Shown: positions 16,686 to 25,253 of the stretch, one piece after another
Numbering within the stretch: position 1 is the first letter of the stretch
How the letters are laid out: each line of letters starts with the position of its first letter
Assembly: GCA_036502575.1 (NCBI GenBank)
Contig: DASXYL010000035.1
Span: 66,302 to 130,301, forward strand
Reading direction: 5' to 3'
Origin: DASXRA01 sp036502575
GTDB lineage: Bacteria; Actinomycetota; Actinomycetes; Mycobacteriales; Jatrophihabitantaceae
DNA: 64,000 nt
Notes under the pieces: model-generated
What the model saw: only the letters and a program-made list of their open reading frames with translations
Databases searched by the model: none
Told to the model about the DNA's origin: nothing
Translations under genes and position numbers: made by a program

Positions 16686-17750
16686 TCAACGCAGGAAGCG
16701 GACGAGCGCGGCCTCGGCCGCCGCGATGAGTGCCACCTCGACGTACTCCTCGGGCTTGTGCGCCAGGTTCGGATTGCCGGGGCCGAAGTTCAGCGCCGGG
16801 ATGCCCAGCTCGGCGAAGCGGGCCACGTCCGTCCAGCCGAACTTCGGCTGCGGGGTGCCGCCGACCGCAGCGGCGAACGCCCGCGGTAGCGGTGAATCCA
16901 ACCCGGGCCGGGCGGCGGGGGCCGAGTCGACGATCTCGACCGGCCAGTCGCGGAACACGTCCCCAACATGGGCGGCAGCGTCGTCCTCGGAGCGATCCGG
17001 GGCAAACCTGAAGTTGACGGTCACGGTGCAGCCGTCGGGAATGATGTTGCCGGCGACTCCCCCGGCGATGCCGACCGCGTTGAGGCCTTCGCGATAGGCG
17101 AGCCCGTCGACGTCGACCGTCCGGGGCTCGTAGGCCGCCAATCGCGCCAGCACGGGCGCGGCCGCGTGGATCGCGTTCACGCCGAGCCAGGACCGCGCGC
17201 TGTGCGCCCGCTCGCCCTGTGTCGTCACCAGAGCGCGCAACGTGCCTTGGCAGCCGCCCTCGACCAGCCCGGACGACGGTTCGAGCACGATCGCCAGATC
17301 GGCAGCCAACGCCGAAGGACGGGTCCGGGCTATTCGGCCCAGGCCGTTGTGCGCCGCCTCGATCTCCTCGCAGTCGTAGAAGATCCAGGTGAGGTCGACG
17401 CGGGGATCCAGCTCGCCGGATCCGACCAGGTGGGCCACTCGCAGCTGCACGGCCACCCCGGACTTCATGTCCGACGTACCGCACCCCACCAGGTGATCGC
17501 CGTCCATACGCGAGGGCACGTTGTCGGCGATGGGCACCGTGTCGATGTGCCCGGCGAGCACCACCCGCTGCGGCCGACCGAGCGAGGTCCGGGCCAGCAC
17601 GACGTTGCCGTCCCGCTCGACGGCCAGCGCCGGATAGCGCCGCAACGCCGCCTCGACGAGATCGGCCAGGCGCCCCTCGTCCCGGGAAACGGACGGCACA
17701 TCGACGAGCGCCGCGGTCAGCGAGACGCCGGAAAGGCTCAGATCAAGCAC
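16686..17750 (-). CDS. dapE: Succinyl-diaminopimelate desuccinylase
   Basis: DapE removes succinate from N-succinyl-LL-diaminopimelate on the way to lysine and peptidoglycan. The 354-residue M20 zinc peptidase shows each metal ligand: AGHIDTVP (His), GTSDMKSG (Asp), FYDCEEIEA (Glu pair, catalytic base), IVLEPSSG (Glu) and the C-terminal LAHKPEEYV (His). The dimerisation domain lies between. The GTG start is 8 nt after TAGCCT (17759-17764, minus strand). It is divergent from dapD with 50 bases between. Confidence 0.94.
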   Translation of the reverse strand: MLDLSLSGVSLTAALVDVPSVSRDEGRLADLVEAALRRYPALAVERDGNVVLARTSLGRPQRVVLAGHIDTVPIADNVPSRMDGDHLVGCGTSDMKSGVAVQLRVAHLVGSGELDPRVDLTWIFYDCEEIEAAHNGLGRIARTRPSALAADLAIVLEPSSGLVEGGCQGTLRALVTTQGERAHSARSWLGVNAIHAAAPVLARLAAYEPRTVDVDGLAYREGLNAVGIAGGVAGNIIPDGCTVTVNFRFAPDRSEDDAAAHVGDVFRDWPVEIVDSAPAARPGLDSPLPRAFAAAVGGTPQPKFGWTDVARFAELGIPALNFGPGNPNLAHKPEEYVEVALIAAAEAALVRFLR

Positions 17751-17758
17751 GACTCCGC

Positions 17759-17794
17759 AGGCTACGCGGGCACCACAGGCCGGCCGGTTAGGGT
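17759..17794. promoter_or_regulatory. Divergent dapE/dapD promoters
   Basis: TAGCCT on the minus strand (17759-17764) lies 8 nt from the dapE GTG. TAGGGT on the plus strand (17789-17794) lies 6 nt from the dapD GTG. Neither gene has a ribosome-binding site, so both are probably leaderless and balanced from one short region. Confidence 0.45.
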
Positions 17795-17800
17795 TGCCCC

Positions 17801-18757
17801 GTGACTGCGACGACCCGCCGGGCCTGGGGCTACGGCCTCGCGACCACCGTTACCGTGGGCGATGCCTCCGGCACGGTGCTCGACACGTGGTATCCGACCC
17901 CGGCCCTCGGCGACACCCCGCCGATGGCGTCGCCCCAGCACGAGCTCACCTCGATGACCGGAACCCGCGAGGACGTCGCCGACCGCGGCGTGCGCGTCGA
18001 CGTGACGCTGTGCGAGATCGATCTCGACGCCGCGCCGGCCGACACGTCCGACGCGTACCTACGCCTGCACCTGCTCTCGCATCGACTGGTTCCGCCGCGA
18101 GGCCTCAATCTCGACGGCATCTTCAGCGTGCTGCCCAACGTTGTGTGGACGACGCTCGGACCCTGCCCGGTCGACGACTTCGAGCAGACCCGGCTGGCCC
18201 TGCGACGGCGCGGCACCCTGCACGTCCTGGGCATCGACAAGTTCCCGCGCATGACCGACTACGTGGTGCCGACCGGCGTCCGCATCGCCAACGCCGACCG
18301 GGTGCGCCTCGGCGCGCACCTCGCCGAGGGCACCACCGTCATGCACGAGGGCTTCGTCAACTACAACGCCGGAACGCTCGGCACGTCCATGGTCGAGGGG
18401 CGCATCTCGGCCGGCGTGGTCGTCGACGACGGGTCGGACGTCGGCGGTGGGGCCTCGATCATGGGGACGCTGTCCGGCGGCGGCACGGAGGTCATCTCGA
18501 TCGGCAAGCGCTGCCTGATCGGGGCGAACGCCGGGGTGGGCATCTCCCTCGGCGACGACTGCGTGGTCGAGGCCGGCTGCTACATCACGGCGGGCGCGAA
18601 GCTCACCCTGCCCGACGGCGCCCTGGTGAAGGCATCCACGTTGTCAGGCCAGCCGGGGCTGCAGTTCTGGCGCAACAGCGTCACGGGGGCCCTCGAGGCG
18701 CGACCACGGACGGGCGGCAGCATCACGTTGAACGCGGCGCTGCACGCCAACGTCTGA
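17801..18757 (+). CDS. dapD: Tetrahydrodipicolinate N-succinyltransferase, actinobacterial type
   Basis: DapD transfers succinate from succinyl-CoA to tetrahydrodipicolinate in lysine/diaminopimelate synthesis. The 318-residue protein has an alpha/beta N-terminal domain and a left-handed beta-helix from about residue 160 (TVMHEGFVNYNAGTLGTSMV, then DVGGGASIMGTLSGGGTEV), and ends with a short strand. This is the trimeric actinobacterial class (Rv1201c). The GTG start and upstream box suggest a leaderless mRNA. Confidence 0.94.
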   Translation: MTATTRRAWGYGLATTVTVGDASGTVLDTWYPTPALGDTPPMASPQHELTSMTGTREDVADRGVRVDVTLCEIDLDAAPADTSDAYLRLHLLSHRLVPPRGLNLDGIFSVLPNVVWTTLGPCPVDDFEQTRLALRRRGTLHVLGIDKFPRMTDYVVPTGVRIANADRVRLGAHLAEGTTVMHEGFVNYNAGTLGTSMVEGRISAGVVVDDGSDVGGGASIMGTLSGGGTEVISIGKRCLIGANAGVGISLGDDCVVEAGCYITAGAKLTLPDGALVKASTLSGQPGLQFWRNSVTGALEARPRTGGSITLNAALHANV

Positions 18758-18760
18758 GTC

Positions 18761-19576
18761 ATGGGCACTGCCGTCCGCCGAGGCCTCATCGCCGCGCTCG
18801 TCGTCCTCACCGTGCTCGCTGCGGCGTCGTTCGGCCTCTACGTGCTGTGGCAGGCCGCCCAGTCGCATTCGACCGCCCAGGAGTGCAAAGCCGGTGACTA
18901 CTCCGTCGCGACGGATCAGGCGTCGGTGGCGTCCACGATGGTCGGCGTGGTCATCAAGCGCGACCTGCCCGAACGCGCGGCGGTGCTGGCCCTCGCCGCC
19001 GGCCTGCAGGAGAGCAAGCTCGCCAACCTGGCCCCGGGCGAGGGCGATCGCGACTCGGTGGGCGTGCTGCAGCAGCGGCCGTCGCAGGGCTGGGGCACCG
19101 AAGCCCAGCTGCAGGACATCCAGTACGCCACCGGGAAGTTCCTCGACGCGCTCGTCAAGATCGACAACTGGGACACGATGGCCCTGGCCGACGCCATCCA
19201 GGAGGTGCAGGTCTCGGTCGACGGCAGCTACTACGCCCGGCACGAGGGCGAGGCCCAGGCCCTGTCCGACGCGCTGAGCGGCAAGACCCCGGCGGGCCTC
19301 ACCTGCAGCTTCGCCAAGCCCACTCAGGTCGCCACGGCCGCCGCCGTGGCCGCAGCGGTGGCGCAGGACCTGCCGGTCACTCACCCGACGGCCACGTCGC
19401 TCAAGATCACCGTGCCGGGCGCCTCGTGGGCCACCGCGGCCTGGTTCGTCGCCAATGCCGACAAGTTCGGCATCGACTCGGTGGACTACTCGGGGCGAGA
19501 GTGGACCCGAGCCCACGGCTGGCGCACCAACAAGGCAGCAACATCAACCGCAGTAACAGCAACCCTGCAGAACTAG
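18761..19576 (+). CDS. Membrane-anchored or secreted protein with lysozyme-like (transglycosylase-type) domain
   Basis: A 271-residue protein with an N-terminal membrane helix (GLIAALVVLTVLAAASFGLYVLW) and then an extracytoplasmic domain. Its AAGLQESKLANLAPGEGDRDSVGVLQQRPSQGWG resembles the catalytic part of soluble transglycosylases and phage lysozymes, with the glutamate in LQESKL as candidate catalytic acid. The last 90 residues are an Ala/Thr-rich tail. Homologues in actinobacteria are usually annotated as hypothetical. It begins three bases after dapD, hinting at co-transcription with cell-wall precursor synthesis. Confidence 0.65.
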   Translation: MGTAVRRGLIAALVVLTVLAAASFGLYVLWQAAQSHSTAQECKAGDYSVATDQASVASTMVGVVIKRDLPERAAVLALAAGLQESKLANLAPGEGDRDSVGVLQQRPSQGWGTEAQLQDIQYATGKFLDALVKIDNWDTMALADAIQEVQVSVDGSYYARHEGEAQALSDALSGKTPAGLTCSFAKPTQVATAAAVAAAVAQDLPVTHPTATSLKITVPGASWATAAWFVANADKFGIDSVDYSGREWTRAHGWRTNKAATSTAVTATLQN

Positions 19577-19595
19577 GGAGCGGGACGCAACCGAA

Positions 19596-19651
19596 GGCAA
19601 CGCAACCACGAACGCGATGAGCGCTTGCGCGAAGAGCCCGCCGGCCGCCAC
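19596..19651. repeat. Dispersed 56-nt repeat, copy 1
   Basis: Bases 19596-19651 match 51987-52042 at about 46-48 of 56 positions, without gaps. The core ACCACGAACGCGATGA is identical. Both copies lie between genes and stay open in two frames: one reads NATTNAM-x-A-x-AKS, the other VAAG-x-LFA on the opposite strand. Confidence 0.7.
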
Positions 19652-19680
19652 GCGGTCGCGCCGTAGGCGGATCGAGTCAG

Positions 19681-20007
19681 CTAATGCTCGGCGGCCTGGG
19701 GCGGCAGGTTGGCGATCAGGGCGGGGTCCTTCTCGACCTTGCCCACCTTGGCGGCCCCGCCCGGCGAGCCGAGCTCGTCGAAGAAGTCGACGTTCGCCTG
19801 GGTGTAGTCGCGCCACTTGTCGGGCAGATCGTCCTCGTAGAAGATCGCCTCGACCGGGCAGACCGGTTCACAGGCTCCGCAGTCGACGCATTCATCGGGG
19901 TGGATGTAGAGCATGCGTCCGCCCTCGTAGATGCAGTCGACTGGGCATTCCTCGATGCATGCTTTGTCGAGAAGATCAACGCACGGCTCGGCGATCACGT
20001 AGGTCAC
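19681..20007 (-). CDS. 7Fe ferredoxin (FdxA/FdxC type)
   Basis: 108 residues. The cysteine pattern CVDLLDKACIEECPVDCIY then CVDCGACEPVCPVEAIF binds one [3Fe-4S] and one [4Fe-4S] cluster, with the longer C-terminal extension typical of actinobacterial 7Fe ferredoxins. It carries electrons at low potential in the cytoplasm. The start is GTG at 20007, six bases after GGAGG. It is divergent from a GNAT gene. In M. tuberculosis the equivalent gene is fdxC (Rv1177), between mshB and dapD as here. Confidence 0.92.
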   Translation of the reverse strand: MTYVIAEPCVDLLDKACIEECPVDCIYEGGRMLYIHPDECVDCGACEPVCPVEAIFYEDDLPDKWRDYTQANVDFFDELGSPGGAAKVGKVEKDPALIANLPPQAAEH

Positions 20008-20056
20008 TGCGGTCCTCCGGGCGGGGAAAGTTAGCTCGAAGCCTAGTATGCCGCTC

Positions 20057-21004
20057 GTGGTGGAACCCGCATGGATTGGGCGGCGCATCGTGATCCGGTA
20101 CGCCGTCGATCGGGACGTTTCGGGCCGACTGCGCTTCGCCGACACGGTCGGTGACCTCGTGGCGTTGAGCGACGAGACGGCCACGGTCGAGGCGAAGGCG
20201 GGTCGCCGGGACGTCCTGGTCGCCCACATCGCCGTGGCGAAGCTCGTCGAGCCCGCGGCCGCCGAGATCCTGGCCCTGGAGGCCATAACCGCTCGGGGCT
20301 GGCGCGCCCGCGACACGGCCGAGACGCATGGCTGGCTGCTGCGCGCGGACGAGGGCTTCACCCATCGCGCCAACAGCGCGTTGCCTCTGCGTCCCCCGAC
20401 GGGATCGTTGGACGAGACGCTCGAGGCCGCCCGGTCGTGGTACGCCGCCCGCGATCTGCCGCTGCGCATCCAGCTGCCCCTGCACGCCCGCCGCCTGCTC
20501 GACGCCGAGCTGGCCGATCGGGGCTGGCCGGCCACCTCGGACACCTACGTGCTCGCCGCCCGCCTCGACGCGTTACCGAGCCGCCCGGCGCCGGGGGTCG
20601 ACGTCGAGATCGCCAAGGTCCCGGACGACGCCTGGGTGGCCCGCTTCCGTGACGGTGCGATGCCGCCTAGCGCCCGGGGGCTGCTGACCCGCCACGACCG
20701 CGTGGGCTTCGCCGAGATCCGGCACGACGGGGCCACCGTGGCGATCGGACGCGGGGCGGTCGACGACGGATGGCTGGGCGTCACCGGCGTCGAGGTCGAC
20801 CCGGCCGGCCGACGCCAAGGCCTGGCCACCGCGATCATGCACGCCTTGTGGCGATGGGCGGTCGACGAACACGGGGCCACCCGCAGCTACCTGCAGGTGA
20901 GCGCCGACAACGACGCGGCGCTCGCGCTGTACGAGGGCCTCGGCTACTGGCACCACCACGCCTACCGCTACCGGAGCGAGCCCGCGCGCTCGAGCGACCA
21001 CTAG
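20057..21004 (+). CDS. GNAT-family N-acetyltransferase
   Basis: A roughly 315-residue protein whose C-terminal third is a GNAT domain: VTGVEVDPAGRRQGLATAIM (acetyl-CoA loop, about 248-267) and YLQVSADNDAALALYEGLGY. The N-terminal two thirds include an IGRRIVIRYAVDRDVSGRLRFADTVGDL strand region found in mycobacterial homologues and a degenerate acyltransferase-like middle. It would acetylate an unknown amine. TAGTAT (20044-20049) lies 7 nt before the GTG at 20057; an ATG at 20048 overlaps that box and is less likely as start. Confidence 0.8.
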   Translation: MVEPAWIGRRIVIRYAVDRDVSGRLRFADTVGDLVALSDETATVEAKAGRRDVLVAHIAVAKLVEPAAAEILALEAITARGWRARDTAETHGWLLRADEGFTHRANSALPLRPPTGSLDETLEAARSWYAARDLPLRIQLPLHARRLLDAELADRGWPATSDTYVLAARLDALPSRPAPGVDVEIAKVPDDAWVARFRDGAMPPSARGLLTRHDRVGFAEIRHDGATVAIGRGAVDDGWLGVTGVEVDPAGRRQGLATAIMHALWRWAVDEHGATRSYLQVSADNDAALALYEGLGYWHHHAYRYRSEPARSSDH

Positions 21005-21013
21005 TCTGTTGGT

Positions 21014-21607
21014 ATGCCTGAGCCGTCCAACCAGAAGCTGCTGGTGATCTCGTTCGACGACCGCCTGCGGGCGCAGGAGTTCCTGCTCTCGGCGGTACGT
21101 CTGCAGAAGAACGAAGAGCTGCAGATGCACGACGCGGTGTTCATCCAGCGTGACGCCGACGGCACCTCGCACGTCACCGAGACCACCGACGTCACGACCG
21201 GCCGCGGTGCGCTCGGCGGCGGCGTCTGGGGCCTGCTACTCGGCACGCTGTTCGGCGGCCCGATCGGCGGGCTCATCGCCGGCGCGGCCACGGCCGGGGG
21301 CGGCGCGCTCTACGCCAAACTCGTCGACACCGGCATCACGGACGCTACGGTCGCCCAGCTGCGCACCGCCGTCCCCCCCGGACGTACCGGCCTGGCCCTG
21401 CTCGTCAGCCACGTCTCGGTGGCCGACCTGCAGCGCGAACTGGCCCGCTTCCCGGGCGCCGAGCTGGTCGAGACCGACCTGCCGCCGGCCGCCGTCGCCG
21501 CGGTGCGCGAGGCCCTCAACGAGGCGAACCGCACTCCGTTCACCGACGCTCCGGGGAGCCCGGCTCCTTCGACGACAACGACGGGGCCGACGGCGCCGCC
21601 TGAGTAG
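21014..21607 (+). CDS. DUF1269 membrane protein
   Basis: 197 residues. The N-terminal part (LLVISFDDRLRAQEFLLS, then VTTGRGALGGG) and the glycine-rich hydrophobic stretch WGLLLGTLFGGPIGGLIAG are diagnostic of DUF1269, a family of predicted membrane proteins of unknown function. A Pro/Thr-rich tail follows from about 180. The ATG is 6 nt after TAGTCT, whose first three bases are the stop codon of the GNAT gene. Its 3' end overlaps the convergent DUF6113 gene by 68 bases. Confidence 0.87.
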   Translation: MPEPSNQKLLVISFDDRLRAQEFLLSAVRLQKNEELQMHDAVFIQRDADGTSHVTETTDVTTGRGALGGGVWGLLLGTLFGGPIGGLIAGAATAGGGALYAKLVDTGITDATVAQLRTAVPPGRTGLALLVSHVSVADLQRELARFPGAELVETDLPPAAVAAVREALNEANRTPFTDAPGSPAPSTTTTGPTAPPE

Positions 21608-22064
21608 GCAGCTGTCCCATCGTCAGGGTGACCACCGTGATGCTGCCGGCCAGCGCGCCCGCGGCCATCATCCCGTAGGTCACCCACTGTTGGCCGCCAC
21701 CGCCCGCGGGGAGGAGCACATCGCCTTCCGGGCGCGACGTCCCGAGCACGAGCACTGCGAGCAGCCACAGCACGAACGGCACGCCGGATGCAATGGGCGA
21801 GGCACCGAGCCAGCGGGTCAGCAGCGGTAACGCGACGTTCGCCACGATCGCCAGCAGCACCGACACCGGCGCCAGCACAGAGCCCCAGTACAGCGGGGTC
21901 AGCAGCACGGTGATGATTGCCGCCAGCACCGCCGACACCGCGCACACGAGGATGCCTACGACGTCGAGCGCGCGCCGCGGCTCAGGTGGTGCGGGCGGCT
22001 CGACGGGCGGCGAGACCGGCGGCTGGGCCGGCGCCGGGCGGGGCGCTCGGGCCGGGCGGCTCAT
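21540..22064 (-). CDS. DUF6113-type integral membrane protein
   Basis: 174 residues: a proline-rich N-terminal tail (about 1-30) and four predicted membrane helices (VVGILVCAVSAVLAAIITVLL, VLLAIVANVALPLL, VPFVLWLLAVLVLGT, YGMMAAGALAGSITVV). Small actinobacterial proteins of this kind sit directly after mshB, as Rv1171 does in M. tuberculosis. The gene overlaps the mshB stop codon by 4 bases, so it is translationally coupled. The function is unknown. Confidence 0.8.
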   Translation of the reverse strand: MSRPARAPRPAPAQPPVSPPVEPPAPPEPRRALDVVGILVCAVSAVLAAIITVLLTPLYWGSVLAPVSVLLAIVANVALPLLTRWLGASPIASGVPFVLWLLAVLVLGTSRPEGDVLLPAGGGGQQWVTYGMMAAGALAGSITVVTLTMGQLPTQAAPSAPSLSSKEPGSPERR

Positions 22065-22936
22065 GCGCCCGTCCCGCTGAACAGGTCGTTCTCATGGCCG
22101 TCGGCATCGTGATCAGGGCCGAGCTTGCCCTGCGCGAGGCGGAAGTACTCGACCGCGAGCGCCTCCCGGCCGAACATGTTCGACAAGGCGAAGAACGGAC
22201 CGTCGACGGTGATCTGGGTGGCGTGCGTCGCCAACGCAGCCATCTTCGCCGCGGCGAATTCGCCGGCGTCGATGACAGTCGTGATCTCGTCGTCCTCCAC
22301 ACCGAACGGAAGATCTTCGACACGCTCGACGTCGACGAAATACGACGACGAGGACGCCTTGAGCGCCTCGAACCCTTGCCGCAGCACGGAGCGGGGAGTG
22401 CCCGTCCAGTAGAGCTTGGCCACCACCTCAGCCGTCCGCTCGACCGCGGCGGTCGCGACTCGGTGGGCCATGATGTGGTCGGGATGCCCGTAGTCGCCGT
22501 TCGGGTCGTAGGTGACGACGACCTGGGGACGCACCTCGTTGACGACGTCGACCACGGCGGCCACTGCCTCCTCGAACACCACCGGATCGCGCGACGCGCG
22601 CCAGAACGCGCGGCGATGCGCGTTGGCCGGGGTGTCCATCATGCCGCTGTCGCGGAAGTGCCCGGCGCCACCGAGGAACCGGTGATCGACAACGCCGAGG
22701 TGGCCCATGGCGGCCGCCAGCTCGCCGATGCGATACCCGCCGAGCTGGTCGGCCTGGTCAGCGCCCAGCTGCTCCAGCTCGGGCACCAGGATCTCGCCCT
22801 CCTCGCCGAGGGTGCAGGTGAGCAGCGTGACCTGCGCGCCCTCGGCGACGTAGCGCGCCATCGTCGCACCGGTGCCGATCGACTCGTCGTCCGGATGCGC
22901 ATGCACCAGCAGCAGGCGACGCGACGGCATGCTCAC
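22061..22936 (-). CDS. mshB: N-acetyl-1-D-myo-inositol-2-amino-2-deoxy-alpha-D-glucopyranoside deacetylase
   Basis: MshB deacetylates GlcNAc-inositol in mycothiol synthesis, the low-molecular-weight thiol of actinobacteria. The 291-residue protein has the LmbE/PIG-L zinc motif HAHPDDESIG (about 12-21) and the second metal segment DPNGDYGHPDHI (about 144). The GTG start at 22936 is 8 nt after TAGTCT (22945-22950, minus strand); an ATG 6 bases in is possible. It is followed by the overlapping DUF6113 gene. Presence of mshB supports the mycothiol link proposed for the TIGR03086 protein. Confidence 0.94.
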   Translation of the reverse strand: MSMPSRRLLLVHAHPDDESIGTGATMARYVAEGAQVTLLTCTLGEEGEILVPELEQLGADQADQLGGYRIGELAAAMGHLGVVDHRFLGGAGHFRDSGMMDTPANAHRRAFWRASRDPVVFEEAVAAVVDVVNEVRPQVVVTYDPNGDYGHPDHIMAHRVATAAVERTAEVVAKLYWTGTPRSVLRQGFEALKASSSSYFVDVERVEDLPFGVEDDEITTVIDAGEFAAAKMAALATHATQITVDGPFFALSNMFGREALAVEYFRLAQGKLGPDHDADGHENDLFSGTGA

Positions 22937-22962
22937 AGCGTCGAAGACTACGTCAGGAGTTC

Positions 22963-24111
22963 TCAGACCTCGGGCGCCGCGTGCGCTCCACCCGCGTCGG
23001 CGATGACGCCCTGGTCCTGTGCGTCGGCGATGTCGGACCGCACCTCGGGGAAGTGGCAGGCGCCGAAGTGACCGGCAGCTTTGAGTTCCAACTGCGGAAC
23101 GTCGGTACGGCAGCGCTCCTGGTCGGACTCGCTGAGCTGCTCGCGGTACTTCGGGCAGCGCGTGTGGAACACACAGCCGGAGGGCGGGTTGATCGGGCTC
23201 GGCAGATCGCCCCGCAGCAGGATGCGTTGCCGCTTGGTCTCCTTGTCCGGGTCGGGCACGGGCACCGCGGACATGAGCGCGTGGGTATAGGGATGCAGCG
23301 GCGTGCTGTAGAGAGTGTCGCGGTCAGTCAGCTCCATGATCTTGCCGAGGTACATCACCGCGACCCGGTCGGAGATGTGCCGGACGACCGACAGATCGTG
23401 CGCGATGAAGATGTAGGCGAGGTCGTACTCGCTCTGCAGGTCTTCGAGCAGGTTGACCACCTGCGCTTGGATCGAGACATCCAGCGCGGAGACCGGCTCG
23501 TCACACACGATCAGCTTCGGTCGCAGCGCAATGGCCCGAGCGACGCCGATGCGCTGGCGCTGACCGCCGGAGAACTCGTGCGGGTAACGGTTGTAGTGCT
23601 CGGGGTTCAGCCCGACCCGTTCGAGCAGCGCCTGTACCTCGGACTTGATGCCCCGCTCGGTCTTGGTGCCCTGGATCTTGAACGGCGCGCCGACGATGGT
23701 GCCAATGGTGTGCCGCGGGTTCAGCGACGAGAACGGGTCCTGGAAGATCATCTGAATGTCGCGGCGGATCGGGCGCATCTGCGCGACGTTCAGGTTCGCC
23801 AGCTCGCGGCCCTCGAAGAGCACCGATCCGGCGGTCGGATCGTGCAGCTTCGTGATCACTCGACCGAGGGTCGACTTCCCGCAACCCGACTCACCCACCA
23901 GCCCAAGGGTGTCGCCCCGGCGCACCGACAACGAGACGCCGTCGACGGCCTTCACCGCCCCGACCTGTCGCTTGAAGAAGATGCCCTGCCGGATCGGGAA
24001 ATGCTTCTTGACCTCGCTGACCACCAGCAGGGCCTCCGGATCCTCGGCGGCGGGGTGGACGCTCTGCGGCGATGCCTCGGTCGCGCTGCCGACGTTGCTG
24101 TCGACTGTCAT
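22963..24111 (-). CDS. dppF: Peptide-type ABC transporter ATP-binding protein (DppF/OppF)
   Basis: 382 residues: Walker A GLVGESGCGKSTLGR (about 52-66), signature LSGGQ-equivalent FSGGQRQRIGVARA, Walker B LIVCDEPVSALDVSIQAQ. The C-terminal oligopeptide/dipeptide domain has cysteines (GCVFHTRCPKYREQL...RCRTDVP) that can hold an iron-sulfur cluster in this family. It powers uptake with DppD. It is the last gene of the five-gene dppC-SBP-dppB-dppD-dppF operon, 19 bases after dppD. Confidence 0.92.
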   Translation of the reverse strand: MTVDSNVGSATEASPQSVHPAAEDPEALLVVSEVKKHFPIRQGIFFKRQVGAVKAVDGVSLSVRRGDTLGLVGESGCGKSTLGRVITKLHDPTAGSVLFEGRELANLNVAQMRPIRRDIQMIFQDPFSSLNPRHTIGTIVGAPFKIQGTKTERGIKSEVQALLERVGLNPEHYNRYPHEFSGGQRQRIGVARAIALRPKLIVCDEPVSALDVSIQAQVVNLLEDLQSEYDLAYIFIAHDLSVVRHISDRVAVMYLGKIMELTDRDTLYSTPLHPYTHALMSAVPVPDPDKETKRQRILLRGDLPSPINPPSGCVFHTRCPKYREQLSESDQERCRTDVPQLELKAAGHFGACHFPEVRSDIADAQDQGVIADAGGAHAAPEV

Positions 24112-24130
24112 CGTGTGACCCTCTTCCTGG

Positions 24131-25201
24131 TCAGCTGAGCTTGACCGAGATGTCGTTCGTCCAAATATCGTGCCGGGCCGCCTGATCGAGGTGGCACCGC
24201 ACCGAGTGTCCGGGCGCTGTGTCGACGAGGTCAGGATGGTCCTCGAAACACTTTCGCCCGGGAACCCCCTCGCTGTAGGCGCAGCGCGGGTTGAACACGC
24301 AGCCCTTCGGCACGTTGATGAGCGAGGGAGGCTGGCCGGCGATGGGCTGCAGACGTTCCTGCCGGGTGCGGTCCAGGCGCGGCATGGACGTCAGCAAACC
24401 CCAGGTGTAAGGCATCTCCGGGCGGTAGAACACGTCCTCGACACTGCCGCGCTCGACGCATTGCCCGCCGTACATGACCACGACGCTGTCGCAGGTCTCA
24501 GCGACCACCCCCAGGTCGTGGGTGATCAGCAAGATGGCCGAGTTGAATTCGCGCTGCAGATCCTTCATCAGTTCCAGGATCTGCGCCTGGACGGTCACGT
24601 CGAGCGCCGTCGTGGGTTCGTCGGCGATCAGCAGGGCCGGGTTGCACACGAGCGCCATCGCGATCATGGCCCGCTGGCGCATACCGCCGGAGAACGAGTG
24701 TGCGTAGTCGTCATAGCGCTTGTCCGGGTTGGGGATGCCGACCCGATCGAGCATCTCGACCGAGAGCCGGCGGGCAGCCGCCTTGCTCACCTTGTTGTGG
24801 ACGCGGTACGCCTCGCTGATCTGGGCCCCCACCGTGAAGAAGGGGTGCAGCGACGAGAGCGGATCCTGGAAGATCATCGCCATCTTGCTGCCGCGCAGCC
24901 GGCGTACTTGCTCGTCGCTCGCCGCGTTGAGTTGGTCTCCGTCGAGCCAGATGGAGCCGGTGACCTTGGCGCGGGTACCCCGGTGCAGGCCGAGAATCGC
25001 CTGGCTGGTGACGGACTTGCCCGACCCGGATTCCCCGACGATTCCGAGGGTCTGGCCGCGCTGGACGGTGAACGACAACCCGTCGACGGCCTTCACCACA
25101 CCGTCGTCGGTGGGAAAGTGCACCCGCAGGTCCTGCACGTCGAGGAACGCGGCCGGCGCGTTCTCGGCGTCGAACGATATCTCTTGCGCTGCTGCGGTCA
25201 T
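24131..25201 (-). CDS. dppD: Peptide-type ABC transporter ATP-binding protein (DppD/OppD)
   Basis: 356 residues with Walker A IVGESGSGKSVTSQ, signature FSGGMRQRAMIAMAL, Walker B LLIADEPTTALDVTVQAQ and the C-terminal oligopeptide domain (GCVFNPRCAYSEGVPGRKC). It pairs with DppF at the inner face of the membrane. The second operon upstream lacks ATPases, so DppD/DppF may serve both sets of permeases. The ATG lies after GAGAAGAGATG. The gene follows dppB1 by 52 bases. Confidence 0.92.
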   Translation of the reverse strand: MTAAAQEISFDAENAPAAFLDVQDLRVHFPTDDGVVKAVDGLSFTVQRGQTLGIVGESGSGKSVTSQAILGLHRGTRAKVTGSIWLDGDQLNAASDEQVRRLRGSKMAMIFQDPLSSLHPFFTVGAQISEAYRVHNKVSKAAARRLSVEMLDRVGIPNPDKRYDDYAHSFSGGMRQRAMIAMALVCNPALLIADEPTTALDVTVQAQILELMKDLQREFNSAILLITHDLGVVAETCDSVVVMYGGQCVERGSVEDVFYRPEMPYTWGLLTSMPRLDRTRQERLQPIAGQPPSLINVPKGCVFNPRCAYSEGVPGRKCFEDHPDLVDTAPGHSVRCHLDQAARHDIWTNDISVKLS

Positions 25202-25253
25202 GGTCTCATCTCTTCTCGTACCTCGGTCGGCCCAACTGATCGGTGGCCGAGAG